9,889 nucleotides of DNA from Spirochaetaceae bacterium (GTDB taxonomy: Bacteria > Spirochaetota > Spirochaetia > B11-G9), in NCBI GenBank assembly GCA_030600745.1, contig JAUVLL010000086.1, positions 1 to 9,889 on the forward strand, written 5' to 3'. The translations under genes and the position numbers were made by a program. Shown in pieces: positions 1 to 6,826 of the stretch (positions are counted from its first letter, which is position 1; each line of letters begins with the position of its first letter). A model generated the notes under the pieces. The model was not told where the DNA came from. It was given only the letters and a program-made list of their open reading frames with translations, and did no database searches.

Positions 1-496
1 CCCTCAGATACGCGGATTGAATATTCAATATTTTTAAAGTCATTTCATTAAGATTAAGTTTCATTATCATCTCTCTAAATAATGAAGTAATGTGAGCCCT
101 TCCAGGTTCTATATAATCAGCAATAAACAGAACTTGTCCAAGACGACCCATGTCAGGATGCCCTGCTGTATGCCAGCGTACCGCCTGAAGAATCTCATTA
201 TCTTCAAGTTTAAACTTATTCCTAAGTATTTCCGCACCAAATCTGCCATGAAGGAGTACTGGATTTAATTTTTCTTCCTCTGAAACAAGATATCCATCTT
301 TAAGTAAAGTAATTCTTTTATTGTCCACAGGAAGTTCTCTGGCGATATCATGGCTGATACCGACAATTCTGCCTTTATCTTCATCAAGCCCAAAGCGACT
401 GCATAAATCCACACATATCATTGCTGTCGATAGTGAATGATCAAGCCTGGGGATACTCAAATTTATTTCAACATATTTTCGTATTGTATTATACAT
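1..496 (-). CDS. yqeK: YqeK-type HD-domain hydrolase (probable symmetrical Ap4A hydrolase), 3' end cut by window edge
   Basis: The first 165 residues are present; the C-terminus lies beyond base 1. The HD-superfamily metal ligands are visible in order: H20 (RLDHSLSTA), the H49-D50 pair (GISHDIAREL), H83 (LLHGRFGAE), H109 (VRWHTAGHPDMG) and D127 (FIADYIEPGR). This pattern, especially WHTAGHP followed by ADYIEPGR, is typical of YqeK. Family members are reported to split diadenosine tetraphosphate symmetrically to two ADP. The ATG at 494-496 overlaps the end of nadD by 8 bases. No good Shine-Dalgarno lies at normal distance (an AGAGG sits too far upstream), so translation is probably coupled to nadD. 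A later ATG at residue 26 is rejected because it would lose H20. The nadD-yqeK pairing is common in bacteria. Identification is firm; the substrate is inferred from the family. Confidence 0.9.
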   Translation of the reverse strand, partial: MYNTIRKYVEINLSIPRLDHSLSTAMICVDLCSRFGLDEDKGRIVGISHDIARELPVDNKRITLLKDGYLVSEEEKLNPVLLHGRFGAEILRNKFKLEDNEILQAVRWHTAGHPDMGRLGQVLFIADYIEPGRAHITSLFREMIMKLNLNEMTLKILNIQSAYLR

Positions 497-1064
497 TGTT
501 TCTGTACAAACCTCTATCCAATATATAATTATACACACTTTCCGGAATAAGATACCTAAAGGCCTTCCCTGCTTTTATTCGCTCTCTAATATCAGTTGAA
601 GATATATTAATTGGAACATTATTAATATATTTATAAATTAAACCAGTTTCCAGCTTAGAATCTAAATCTCTGTGAGCAACTATAATATCAACAAGATCAA
701 GTAATTCCTCCACATTATGCCAGTTTTTTAAACCACTTACCAGATCATCTCCAATAAAAAGACCAATCCTTCCTGAAACACTGTATCTGTTCTTTACTGA
801 TTTTACAGTATCGATCATGTACGAAACACCACCCCGTTCTATCTCACAAAAATCGATAAGAGAGTCACTATCAGTTAAAGCCAATTCCAGCATTTTAATA
901 CGATTATCAGAAGAAACCAGCTCATCACTTGATTTATGAGCCGAAATATTTGAGGGTATAAATATTACCCGTTCATACCCCATTTGTATTTTTAATTCCT
1001 CACTTACATACAAATGTCCATTATGTACCGGATTGAATGAACCTCCGATAATAATCGTTCTCAA
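489..1064 (-). CDS. nadD: Nicotinate-nucleotide adenylyltransferase (NadD)
   Basis: NadD transfers AMP from ATP to nicotinate mononucleotide to give deamido-NAD in cytoplasmic NAD synthesis. With the start chosen here the protein is 191 aa, a normal length for the family. The N-terminal nucleotidyltransferase signature is GGSFNPVHNGH (residues 7-17, with HNGH at 14-17). The PSNISAHK segment (37-44) occupies the usual substrate loop but lacks the common PPHK form. DNR is at 53-55, IGDDL at 104-108 with W115 following, and ISSTDIR at 154-160 is the C-terminal ATP-binding motif. The TTG at 1064 is preferred over the in-frame TTG at 1076. It has GGAG (1071-1074) six bases upstream and gives the standard beginning MRTIIIGGSF. 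It starts one base after the obg stop. The 1076 start would add four residues and has no ribosome binding site. Confidence 0.95.
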   Translation of the reverse strand: MRTIIIGGSFNPVHNGHLYVSEELKIQMGYERVIFIPSNISAHKSSDELVSSDNRIKMLELALTDSDSLIDFCEIERGGVSYMIDTVKSVKNRYSVSGRIGLFIGDDLVSGLKNWHNVEELLDLVDIIVAHRDLDSKLETGLIYKYINNVPINISSTDIRERIKAGKAFRYLIPESVYNYILDRGLYRNNV

Positions 1065-1065
1065 T

Positions 1066-2046
1066 TTAATCTCCAATAATTTGCTGAAATTTTTTCTCTA
1101 AATCTTTCAAACCTTCCCGGGAATAAACTGAAATTCCAAGAACCTTCTCGTTCGGAAGAGCTTTTTTTAGTTTATCAAGATTTATTTCAGTTTCTTCAAG
1201 ATCTCTCTTCGTCCCGACAATAAGTCTCGATTTTTTTACCAGATCCGGTGCAAACTCTTCAAGTTCCTTATAAAGGACACTAAAAACTTCCCCGCAGTCA
1301 TCAGAACTTAAGTCTATAAGAAATATTAAAACCTTTGTTCTGGAAATGTGTTTTAAAAATTTAAATCCCATTCCAGCTCCTGCAGATGCTCCCTCAATAA
1401 TGCCCGGAATATCAGCAATTATAATATCCCTGCCTGAAGTCTGCATAACGCCCAAATTCGGTATTTTTGTAGTAAAAGGATATGAGCCGATTTTTGGATT
1501 TGCATTTGTAAGAACGTTTAAAAGAGATGATTTTCCTGCATTAGGCAGTCCAACAAGGCCGATATCTGCTATAATAGCAAGTTCGATATGGAGACGTCTT
1601 TTTTCAACAACTTTTCCCCTCTGTGCATATCTGGGAGCCTGTTTTCGGGAAGTTGCAAAATGCTGATTACCAAGCCCGCCCTTACCTCCATGCTGAAAAA
1701 CCCACGTCTCAAAACCAGTCAGATCTTTGAGTATTTCGCCTGTGTCAGGATCTTTTATAATTGTGCCGGGAGGCACCATAATTACAGAATCTTTACCGTC
1801 ACTTCCGTGTCTTCGACGGCCTGCCCCCTGATGCCCGTTTTCAGCTCTATAGTCTCTTTTTTGTTTGAGATGAACCAGTGTTTTTAAATTGTTTTTTACA
1901 ATAAATACAACACTTCCACCTGTTCCGCCATCACCACCATCAGGGCCGCCAAGTGGTACATACTTCTCTCTTCTAAACGAAACACATCCATCACCGCCGT
2001 TTCCGGCAGAAACATCAATAAAGGTCTCATCAGCAAAACCTATCAT
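1066..2046 (-). CDS. obg: Obg/CgtA GTPase, 50S ribosome assembly
   Basis: Obg is a ribosome-associated GTPase acting in late large-subunit assembly and stress signalling. The 326-aa protein has two domains. The glycine-rich Obg fold covers about residues 1-158 (GNGGDGCVSFRREKYVPLGG at 15-34 and GGKGGLGNQHF at 120-130). The G domain covers about 159-326. The P-loop is GLPNAGKS (166-173), switch I is YPFTTKIPNLGV (189-200) and G3 is DIPG (212-215). G4 reads TKRD (279-282) instead of the usual NKxD, and G5 is probably SVYSREGL (306-313). There is no C-terminal OCT domain, which many but not all Obg proteins carry. The ATG has a weak GAG six bases upstream. It is the fourth gene of the rplU operon, 34 bases after rpmA and one base before nadD. 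Confidence 0.96.
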   Translation of the reverse strand: MIGFADETFIDVSAGNGGDGCVSFRREKYVPLGGPDGGDGGTGGSVVFIVKNNLKTLVHLKQKRDYRAENGHQGAGRRRHGSDGKDSVIMVPPGTIIKDPDTGEILKDLTGFETWVFQHGGKGGLGNQHFATSRKQAPRYAQRGKVVEKRRLHIELAIIADIGLVGLPNAGKSSLLNVLTNANPKIGSYPFTTKIPNLGVMQTSGRDIIIADIPGIIEGASAGAGMGFKFLKHISRTKVLIFLIDLSSDDCGEVFSVLYKELEEFAPDLVKKSRLIVGTKRDLEETEINLDKLKKALPNEKVLGISVYSREGLKDLEKKFQQIIGD

Positions 2047-2080
2047 ATTAAACTCTTAAATTTCTCTTTGTTTATAATAG

Positions 2081-2335
2081 CTAAACGACAGGATCAATAT
2101 TTATATACTTTCTATTTGCCCTTCTCTTAAACATAACCATTCCGGCTGCTTTAGCAAATAAAGTATCGTCTTTGCCCTTGCCTACATTAATCCCTGGATG
2201 AAACTTGGTCCCTCTCTGACGAACAATAATTTCACCGGCTTTTACAAGCTGTCCACCGGTCCTTTTAACACCCAGACGTTGAGATGCGGAATCCCTTCCG
2301 TTTTTAGTACTACCGCCACCTTTTTTATGTGCCAT
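2081..2335 (-). CDS. rpmA: 50S ribosomal protein L27
   Basis: An 84-aa L27 beginning directly with MAHKKGGGSTKNGRDS, the mature N-terminus that reaches toward the peptidyl-transferase centre. The conserved core RLGVKRTGGQ and RQRGTKFHPG follows. The start is secure. AAGGAG lies about seven bases upstream of the ATG. The in-frame codons before it hold no ATG, GTG or TTG before a TGA at 2357-2359. The protein therefore has no cleavable N-terminal extension of the kind found in Firmicutes. That matters because the gene just upstream encodes a homologue of the protease that removes such extensions. It is followed 34 bases later by obg, the classic L21-L27-Obg order. Confidence 0.98.
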   Translation of the reverse strand: MAHKKGGGSTKNGRDSASQRLGVKRTGGQLVKAGEIIVRQRGTKFHPGINVGKGKDDTLFAKAAGMVMFKRRANRKYINIDPVV

Positions 2336-2352
2336 ATCTATCTCCTTAAAAT

Positions 2353-2697
2353 CTAATCAATCCGAATCAGTTCTCTAAAACTAACCCTGCAGTAATCAGG
2401 ATACTCCGATGCCAAATCCTTCAAACCAACCACAGTAAAAGCGCTTACACCACGAAGCCAATCCTTTTTACATTCTTCAAGTAAAGATATTCTTAGATGT
2501 AACTCACCCTTTTCTTCTGCACTTCCTTCAATACTGATGGACGGTTCCATCTCTAAAGTCCCTGCGACAGTCCGGAGTAAAGTAGAAGCAGCTGCGCAGA
2601 TAATATCCTTACCAGCCTCAGCAGAACCTGAATGACCGGAAGCATCTATACCCGAGAGACATCCACTTTTATCCAGCCACAAAGTCACATCTATCAA
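2353..2697 (-). CDS. prp: Prp-like ribosomal-processing cysteine protease homologue (YsxB/DUF464 family)
   Basis: A 114-aa protein between rplU and rpmA, the usual place of Prp. In Firmicutes this cysteine protease removes the N-terminal extension of L27. The diagnostic motif GHSGSAEAGKDIICAAAS spans residues 21-38. It contains the putative catalytic pair H22 and C34, matching as far as I recall the numbering of the Staphylococcus aureus enzyme. The start is probably TTG at 2697, seven bases after the rplU stop, with AGGAG at the end of rplU about 12 bases upstream. This start aligns the H/C motif with known members. A GTG at residue 4 is a possible alternative. The neighbouring L27 has no extension, so the substrate here is unclear. 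Family membership is confident; protease activity on L27 in this organism is not. Confidence 0.85.
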   Translation of the reverse strand: MIDVTLWLDKSGCLSGIDASGHSGSAEAGKDIICAAASTLLRTVAGTLEMEPSISIEGSAEEKGELHLRISLLEECKKDWLRGVSAFTVVGLKDLASEYPDYCRVSFRELIRID

Positions 2698-2704
2698 GAA
2701 ACAA

Positions 2705-3019
2705 CTAAACTCCTGCTATTTCATTTACCTTAACATAGGTATAATTCTGCCGATGCCCCTGTTTTCTTCTATATCCCTTTCTTCTCTTAAACTTGATAAT
2801 AGTAACTTTTTTATCTTTACGATGGTCTTCTACAGTTGTAGAGATCTTCACACCCTTTACATAGGGAGTTCCGACCTTAACCTTACCATCGTTATTAAGA
2901 AGAAGCACGGAATCAAACTCCAGTACCGATCCATTTTCTGCATCTACTTTATCAATCTTCAAGACTGCATCTTTTTCTGCTTTGTATTGTTTTCCCAAAA
3001 TTTCAACTAATGCGTACAT
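2705..3019 (-). CDS. rplU: 50S ribosomal protein L21
   Basis: A 104-aa L21, normal length, a 23S rRNA-binding protein of the large subunit. The N-terminus MYALVEILGKQYK and the basic C-terminal signature (residues about 72-94, KFKRRKGYRRKQGHRQ then YTYVKV) are typical. GAGG lies eight bases upstream of the ATG. It is the first gene of the operon that continues with prp, rpmA, obg, nadD and yqeK. A good promoter is visible at 3058-3087. The stop codon is TAG, and the last codons hold the AGGAG that may serve prp. Confidence 0.98.
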   Translation of the reverse strand: MYALVEILGKQYKAEKDAVLKIDKVDAENGSVLEFDSVLLLNNDGKVKVGTPYVKGVKISTTVEDHRKDKKVTIIKFKRRKGYRRKQGHRQNYTYVKVNEIAGV

Positions 3020-3057
3020 CTACTAAACCTCAATTATTACAAAATCAACTAGGGTAC

Positions 3058-3087
3058 TATATAGCATAACAGGCTCTCTCTGGTCAA
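3058..3087 (-). promoter_or_regulatory. Predicted sigma-70-type promoter of the rplU-prp-rpmA-obg-nadD-yqeK operon
   Basis: On the minus strand a -35 box TTGACC (3082-3087) and a -10 box TATATA (3058-3063) are separated by 18 bp. A TGC immediately before the -10 box makes it an extended -10. The predicted start near 3050 leaves a leader of about 30 bases that contains the GAGG site for rplU. It lies in the 111-bp gap after argS, so the ribosomal operon need not rely on argS read-through. Confidence 0.6.
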
Positions 3088-3095
3088 TACTCGGG

Positions 3096-3116
3096 TTGTT
3101 CTTTACGGTGGAACAA
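3096..3116. repeat. Perfect 6-bp inverted repeat upstream of the rplU promoter
   Basis: TTGTTC (3096-3101) and GAACAA (3111-3116) flank nine bases. The element sits just upstream of the -35 box of the rplU promoter and 15 bases after the argS stop. It is not followed by a T-run on either strand, so it is a poor intrinsic terminator. An operator half-site pair is possible, as is chance. Confidence 0.35.
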
Positions 3117-3130
3117 TAATTTCCGGGAGC

Positions 3131-4894
3131 CTACATCCTCTCCAGAAACGGAATCCCCACCAGGTAGAATGCATTCTTCAATACCTGGAGAACAGCTCTT
3201 ACAAGCTGAATACGGCTTACAACAATATCCTTATCAGGATCCTGGAGTATCGGGATATCGTGATAATAGCGGCTGAATATTTTGGACAGGTCATACAGAT
3301 AAGAGCTTATTACAGAAGGATTCATATTTTCCCCCGCATCTGCAACTATCTGCGGAAAAGTTGATATCATTTTTACTATTTCACGTTCCTGCTCAAGGTC
3401 GAGTATCCCCGGCTTAAACTTTCCACCCTTAAAGTCATCTTTTCGCTCCTCATACTTCCTGAGCATGCTGCTTATTCGTGCACCCATGTACTGCAGGTAG
3501 GGACCGGTATTGCCGGAAAAAGAGATAGATTCCGATGGATCAAATATCATGTCTTTTGCAGGTGAAATCTGCAGAAGATAATAGTTTAATGCAGCAAGAG
3601 CCACAGATTCAGATGTCTTTTGGAGATTATCCACCAGAGTGACCCGGTCCTTGGCTGTAATTTCTGCCTTTGCAATCTCTGTCAGCTCCGCGACAAGATC
3701 GTCAGCGTCCACCACAGTTCCTTCCCTGGACTTCATCTTTCCATCCGGAAGATTTACCATACCATAAGAGAGATGATGAAGATTATCTGCCCAGTCAAAT
3801 CCGAGCTTCTTTAATATATGAAACAGTACCTGAAAGTGATACTGCTGTTCTGAACCTACCACGTAGATTAACTTCTTAAAAGCCCAGTCTCTGTGTCTGG
3901 CAATAGCGGTACCAATATCCTGAGTAAGATAGAGTGATGTTCCATCACTTCTTAAAAGAACCTTTTTATCCAGATTTATTTCTGAAAGTTCCGCCCAGAT
4001 GGAACCGTCATCTTCTTTGTAAAAAACACCGGATTCAAAGCCTTTAAGAACCTCCCCACGCCCCTCTTTATAGGTTTTACTCTCAAAATAGTATTCATCA
4101 AAAGCGATACCGGTTTTTTCATAGGTTTCTTTTATCCCGGATATAGTCCAGCCATTCATCTTTTCCCAGAGATCTTCAATGTCTTCTACTCCGTTTTCCC
4201 AGTCCTTCAACATCGTTCTGGCTTCGGCTTCTGCATCCGGATCTTCCTTTGACCACTGGTTAAACTTTACATAATAGTCGCCCACAAAATGATCACTTTT
4301 TATTCCAGTGCTTTCAGGTGTGGAACCCTCTCCAAATGTTTTATACGCAAGCATCGACTTACATATATGGACACCACGATCATTTATAAGATTGACCTTT
4401 CGTACTTCAGCACCATTTGCAGCCATTATTTTTGCGACACTCATTCCAATCGAGTCATTTCGTAAATGACCAAGATGCAGTGGTTTATTGGTATTAGGAC
4501 AGGAAAATTCGACCATTACCTTCTGACCCCGAAAATTCTCTGTATTACCAAAGATATTTTCATTTTCCAGAATATTATCAATAACTTTTCCTGTAAGATC
4601 GGAAAGATCTATTCTAATATTTATATAAGGCCCTGTAATGTTAATAAATGCAGCAGCTTCAGGATCATTGTCTTCAAAAAAAGATTTTAAATACCCGGCA
4701 ATATCTGCAGGATTCTTCTTAAAAAGTCTTGCTAATGGGAATAGAGGAAATGCAATATCTCCCATCTCCGGCTTCGGGGGTTTTTCCACTATAAGATTGA
4801 TCTGCTCCCTGTTTACATCAAAACCCTGAAGTTCAGCAATGGAAAATAAGGCCTCTTCCAGTTTATTTTTCCATTCTATCTTTATATCATTCAT
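3131..4894 (-). CDS. argS: Arginyl-tRNA synthetase (class I)
   Basis: ArgRS charges tRNA-Arg with arginine in the cytoplasm. The 587-aa protein carries the N-terminal additional domain (about 1-95, recognising the tRNA elbow). The class I catalytic core follows, with NTNKPLHLGHLRN (HIGH motif HLGH at 140-143) and GKMKSREGT (KMSKS equivalent at 386-390). A DALR-type helical anticodon-binding domain (about 465-587, beginning TGPYLQYMGAR) ends in FLERM, as ArgRS commonly does. The KMKSR form is a known variant and resembles Bacteroidetes-type enzymes. The ATG has AAGGAG seven bases upstream. The gene lies 99 bp after the 569-aa hypothetical gene on the same strand. I see no convincing terminator on either side, so partial co-transcription with neighbours is possible. 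Confidence 0.98.
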   Translation of the reverse strand: MNDIKIEWKNKLEEALFSIAELQGFDVNREQINLIVEKPPKPEMGDIAFPLFPLARLFKKNPADIAGYLKSFFEDNDPEAAAFINITGPYINIRIDLSDLTGKVIDNILENENIFGNTENFRGQKVMVEFSCPNTNKPLHLGHLRNDSIGMSVAKIMAANGAEVRKVNLINDRGVHICKSMLAYKTFGEGSTPESTGIKSDHFVGDYYVKFNQWSKEDPDAEAEARTMLKDWENGVEDIEDLWEKMNGWTISGIKETYEKTGIAFDEYYFESKTYKEGRGEVLKGFESGVFYKEDDGSIWAELSEINLDKKVLLRSDGTSLYLTQDIGTAIARHRDWAFKKLIYVVGSEQQYHFQVLFHILKKLGFDWADNLHHLSYGMVNLPDGKMKSREGTVVDADDLVAELTEIAKAEITAKDRVTLVDNLQKTSESVALAALNYYLLQISPAKDMIFDPSESISFSGNTGPYLQYMGARISSMLRKYEERKDDFKGGKFKPGILDLEQEREIVKMISTFPQIVADAGENMNPSVISSYLYDLSKIFSRYYHDIPILQDPDKDIVVSRIQLVRAVLQVLKNAFYLVGIPFLERM

Positions 4895-4925
4895 GAATTA
4901 TCTCCTTAGGATGCATAGGCGAGCA

Positions 4926-4942
4926 GTGAGTGAAACGAACGA
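4926..4942. repeat. Short tetranucleotide doublets in the argS leader
   Basis: The plus strand reads (GTGA)2 at 4926-4933 immediately followed by (AACG)2 plus A at 4934-4942. The tract is more GC-rich and more regular than the surrounding spacer. It would lie in the argS 5' leader. It may be a remnant of a dispersed repeat, but a single copy in this window cannot show that. Confidence 0.3.
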
Positions 4943-4959
4943 CCAGCCCATGGTTGCCC

Positions 4960-4988
4960 ACACTACTTAATTTTTTTAATCAGTACAA
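4960..4988 (-). promoter_or_regulatory. Possible weak promoter for argS
   Basis: On the minus strand TTGTAC (4983-4988) and TAGTGT (4960-4965) are 17 bp apart, directly after the stop of the upstream gene. Both boxes match consensus only partly. The resulting leader would be about 60 bases. This is a low-confidence call. Confidence 0.25.
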
Positions 4989-4993
4989 CCATT

Positions 4994-6703
4994 TCAGGAG
5001 CCAAAATTACTTTCCATATCGTATAGCTGATGAGATATATTTCGTGCTTCATCCAGGCGAAACCGAATATCACTCAGTTGAGCAATCAGGTTTTTATTAT
5101 CACCCTTACCTATATATCCAAGATTTGACAGAGTATCGTATACTCCTCCCATATCTCCCTGCACTATCCCTGAAATGACATCAATTAGTAAACCCATGGC
5201 AGTATTGAAATTTACAATTATCTTCTCAATTTCTTTATCAATGGAAGCCATTACCTCATTAATTTGTTCGATACGGGACTCTTTTTCACTATTTTCGGAT
5301 TTTATATTTTCAACCAGCTGAAAATATTCCCCACCTGCGGCAAGATTATTATCAATTTTAGTAAATTCATCTACTGTATCAGTTATTGTCCGATAAGATT
5401 TATTATAATCCGTACGATTCTGCTCTTTGTAGAACTGACCATCAATAAGAACAAGCTTAAGAGGTTTAATCAAGGTCCTGATAAAAACATCTTTCATGAA
5501 GGCATTAATAAAACCTGCACTTACTTCATATTTAACATGTAATTCTTCATCCCATAAACCAGTTTTATAATTATGTAATACAGGTTTACTTGAAATATTT
5601 AGAAAAAACTCTGCTTCCTCTTCAAGCTGCTGCTTCTTCTCTCCCTTTGTATATTCATCCATCAGTTTATCAAATCTTTTAAACCAGAAACGTCTAAAAA
5701 GAGCATACCAATCCTCTGCTCCACCTATATGGACAGGATGAAAGTTCATATTTCGGTTTACAAGGCAGAGAATGGATTCCAGGGGTATCTCGGAATTAAA
5801 TTTACGAATCGTATTCAATGTTCTATTTGCTTCCTCAAGATTATTTTTTAAGATATTTTCCAAATCAGAAACATCCTTAGAGTTTGACAATCCGTACCCA
5901 AACATAAAAACTGCATCTAATGTATCTGTTGATGGTGAAACATTAAGGCTGAAAAGGGTATCAAGAAGCTGATGAAGGGATTTACGGATATCAATAAAAT
6001 TACAGACAGCACTTTCTTCTCCATCTGCAGTTGTAAAAGCTGATATAATCTTTTCGAAATTAAAAACTGCAAGTGTATTTAATACATGCAGATTTTTTAT
6101 TCCCCGGTAAATAATCTTTTTTTTATTTGAATCAATTTCAGCTAATATTTCATCAATTCTGAATTCAATATGCCTTTTAAGCTGAAATGAATTTTCAAAA
6201 TTAAAATTTTCTGATACCTTTTCAGGATCAATTTCATTTAGCAGCTTTGCTTCTATTTCCGGAAAACGGAGCCCTACAAGAAAGGCAATAAACTCATTTT
6301 CATTTGATTGTAAAATTAAAGATAGAGTATTTCTAAAGACAGCCAAACTTTCCTGAAGTTTTTCAATTCTAACTAAAAAATTATTAAGAAATATTTTCCT
6401 GCTGTAGTTAATTAAACCAGGACTGCTTTTTTCCAATTTCCTGGAAAGTTTATCCATTGACAGGTTCTCAATAACTTTTTCCTTCTCCTGGGAAGAAAAT
6501 AAAACTGTAAAGTAAATGATTATCTTTTCAAAAAAACTGAAGTTGTGATAACTTTTTACGTGATCATATTCCTCTACCAAAACCTCCTCTTTTAAAGGCA
6601 GATCATTAATTGGTGCAATATAATGCATTTTATTGATCATATCGAGTCTTTCAGCCTGAGTCAGCCCGGCTATTAATCTGTTAAATACTGATTTCTCTTC
6701 CAT
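4994..6703 (-). CDS. Uncharacterised 569-aa protein, probably a spirochaete-restricted family (DUF5312-like)
   Basis: No catalytic motif is recognised. The protein is rich in Glu, Lys, Asn and Phe and looks largely helical. There is no signal peptide; the N-terminus is MEEKSVFNRLIAGLTQAERL. A hydrophobic stretch at 57-70 (FFEKIIIYFTVLF) looks too short and charge-interrupted for a clear membrane helix. The aromatic-rich segment DWYALFRRFWFKRFDKL (331-347) is the most distinctive part. A charged likely coiled coil follows at about 462-497, before a hydrophobic helix at 500-516 (TAMGLLIDVISGIVQGD). The overall look matches spirochaete proteins I recall as DUF5312, but I cannot verify this. The ATG has no Shine-Dalgarno and lies 7 bp after a perfect extended -10 box. 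Neighbours are argS downstream and the tRNA pair upstream; they give no functional clue. Confidence 0.85.
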   Translation of the reverse strand: MEEKSVFNRLIAGLTQAERLDMINKMHYIAPINDLPLKEEVLVEEYDHVKSYHNFSFFEKIIIYFTVLFSSQEKEKVIENLSMDKLSRKLEKSSPGLINYSRKIFLNNFLVRIEKLQESLAVFRNTLSLILQSNENEFIAFLVGLRFPEIEAKLLNEIDPEKVSENFNFENSFQLKRHIEFRIDEILAEIDSNKKKIIYRGIKNLHVLNTLAVFNFEKIISAFTTADGEESAVCNFIDIRKSLHQLLDTLFSLNVSPSTDTLDAVFMFGYGLSNSKDVSDLENILKNNLEEANRTLNTIRKFNSEIPLESILCLVNRNMNFHPVHIGGAEDWYALFRRFWFKRFDKLMDEYTKGEKKQQLEEEAEFFLNISSKPVLHNYKTGLWDEELHVKYEVSAGFINAFMKDVFIRTLIKPLKLVLIDGQFYKEQNRTDYNKSYRTITDTVDEFTKIDNNLAAGGEYFQLVENIKSENSEKESRIEQINEVMASIDKEIEKIIVNFNTAMGLLIDVISGIVQGDMGGVYDTLSNLGYIGKGDNKNLIAQLSDIRFRLDEARNISHQLYDMESNFGS

Positions 6704-6710
6704 AGATTAG

Positions 6711-6719
6711 ATTATAACA
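6711..6719 (-). promoter_or_regulatory. Perfect extended -10 promoter of the 569-aa gene, predicting a leaderless mRNA
   Basis: The minus strand reads TGTTATAAT, an exact TGnTATAAT. Only seven bases (CTAATCT) separate it from the ATG at 6703, so transcription should begin at or next to the start codon. The -35 region lies inside the tRNA terminator hairpin and has no TTGACA-like box, as extended -10 promoters allow. Confidence 0.6.
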
Positions 6720-6720
6720 T

Positions 6721-6750
6721 AAAAAGACTCTCTGAACGAGAGTCTTTTTT
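6721..6750 (-). terminator. Rho-independent terminator of the tRNA-Gln/tRNA-Glu unit
   Basis: GACTCTC (6726-6732) pairs perfectly with GAGAGTC (6738-6744) around a 5-base loop, and A5/T5 arms extend the stem. On the minus strand the hairpin ends in a run of five T. It begins directly after the 3' end of tRNA-Glu. The plus strand also ends in six T, so it is formally bidirectional. Confidence 0.88.
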
Positions 6751-6821
6751 AGTCCCTAGGGGAATCGAACCCCTCTCTGAAGACTGAGAATCTTCCATCC
6801 TAGCCGATAGACGAAGGGACC
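6750..6821 (-). tRNA. tRNA-Glu (anticodon CTC)
   Basis: The minus strand folds as a cloverleaf of 72 nt. The acceptor arms are GGTCCCT and AGGGACT, with a G-U closing pair at 1-72. The anticodon stem GAAGA/TCTTC encloses the loop TTCTCAG, giving anticodon CTC at 6786-6788, which reads GAG. The T arm is AGGGG-TTCGATT-CCCCT. The discriminator is A and no CCA is encoded. It lies five bases after tRNA-Gln and immediately before the terminator, so both are probably processed from one transcript. Confidence 0.92.
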
Positions 6822-6826
6822 AGAAG

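Noticed and set aside
1065..1076. Upstream TTG start for nadD at 1076.
   Set aside because: It has no Shine-Dalgarno and adds four residues not seen in the family; GGAG is correctly spaced for the TTG at 1064.
1346..1887. Plus-strand open frames of 106 and 99 codons opposite obg.
   Set aside because: They lie wholly antisense to the conserved Obg glycine-rich and G domains, have no family features and no ribosome binding sites.
2336..2359. A hidden N-terminal extension on L27 as Prp substrate.
   Set aside because: An in-frame TGA occurs seven codons before the ATG, with no ATG, GTG or TTG between.
3096..3116. Inverted repeat after argS as an intrinsic terminator.
   Set aside because: The stem is only 6 bp with a 9-base loop and no T-run follows on either strand.
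4966..4980. AT-rich TTAA-flanked T-run after the 569-aa gene as a terminator.
   Set aside because: The pairing is entirely A-T with no GC stem, so stable termination is unlikely.
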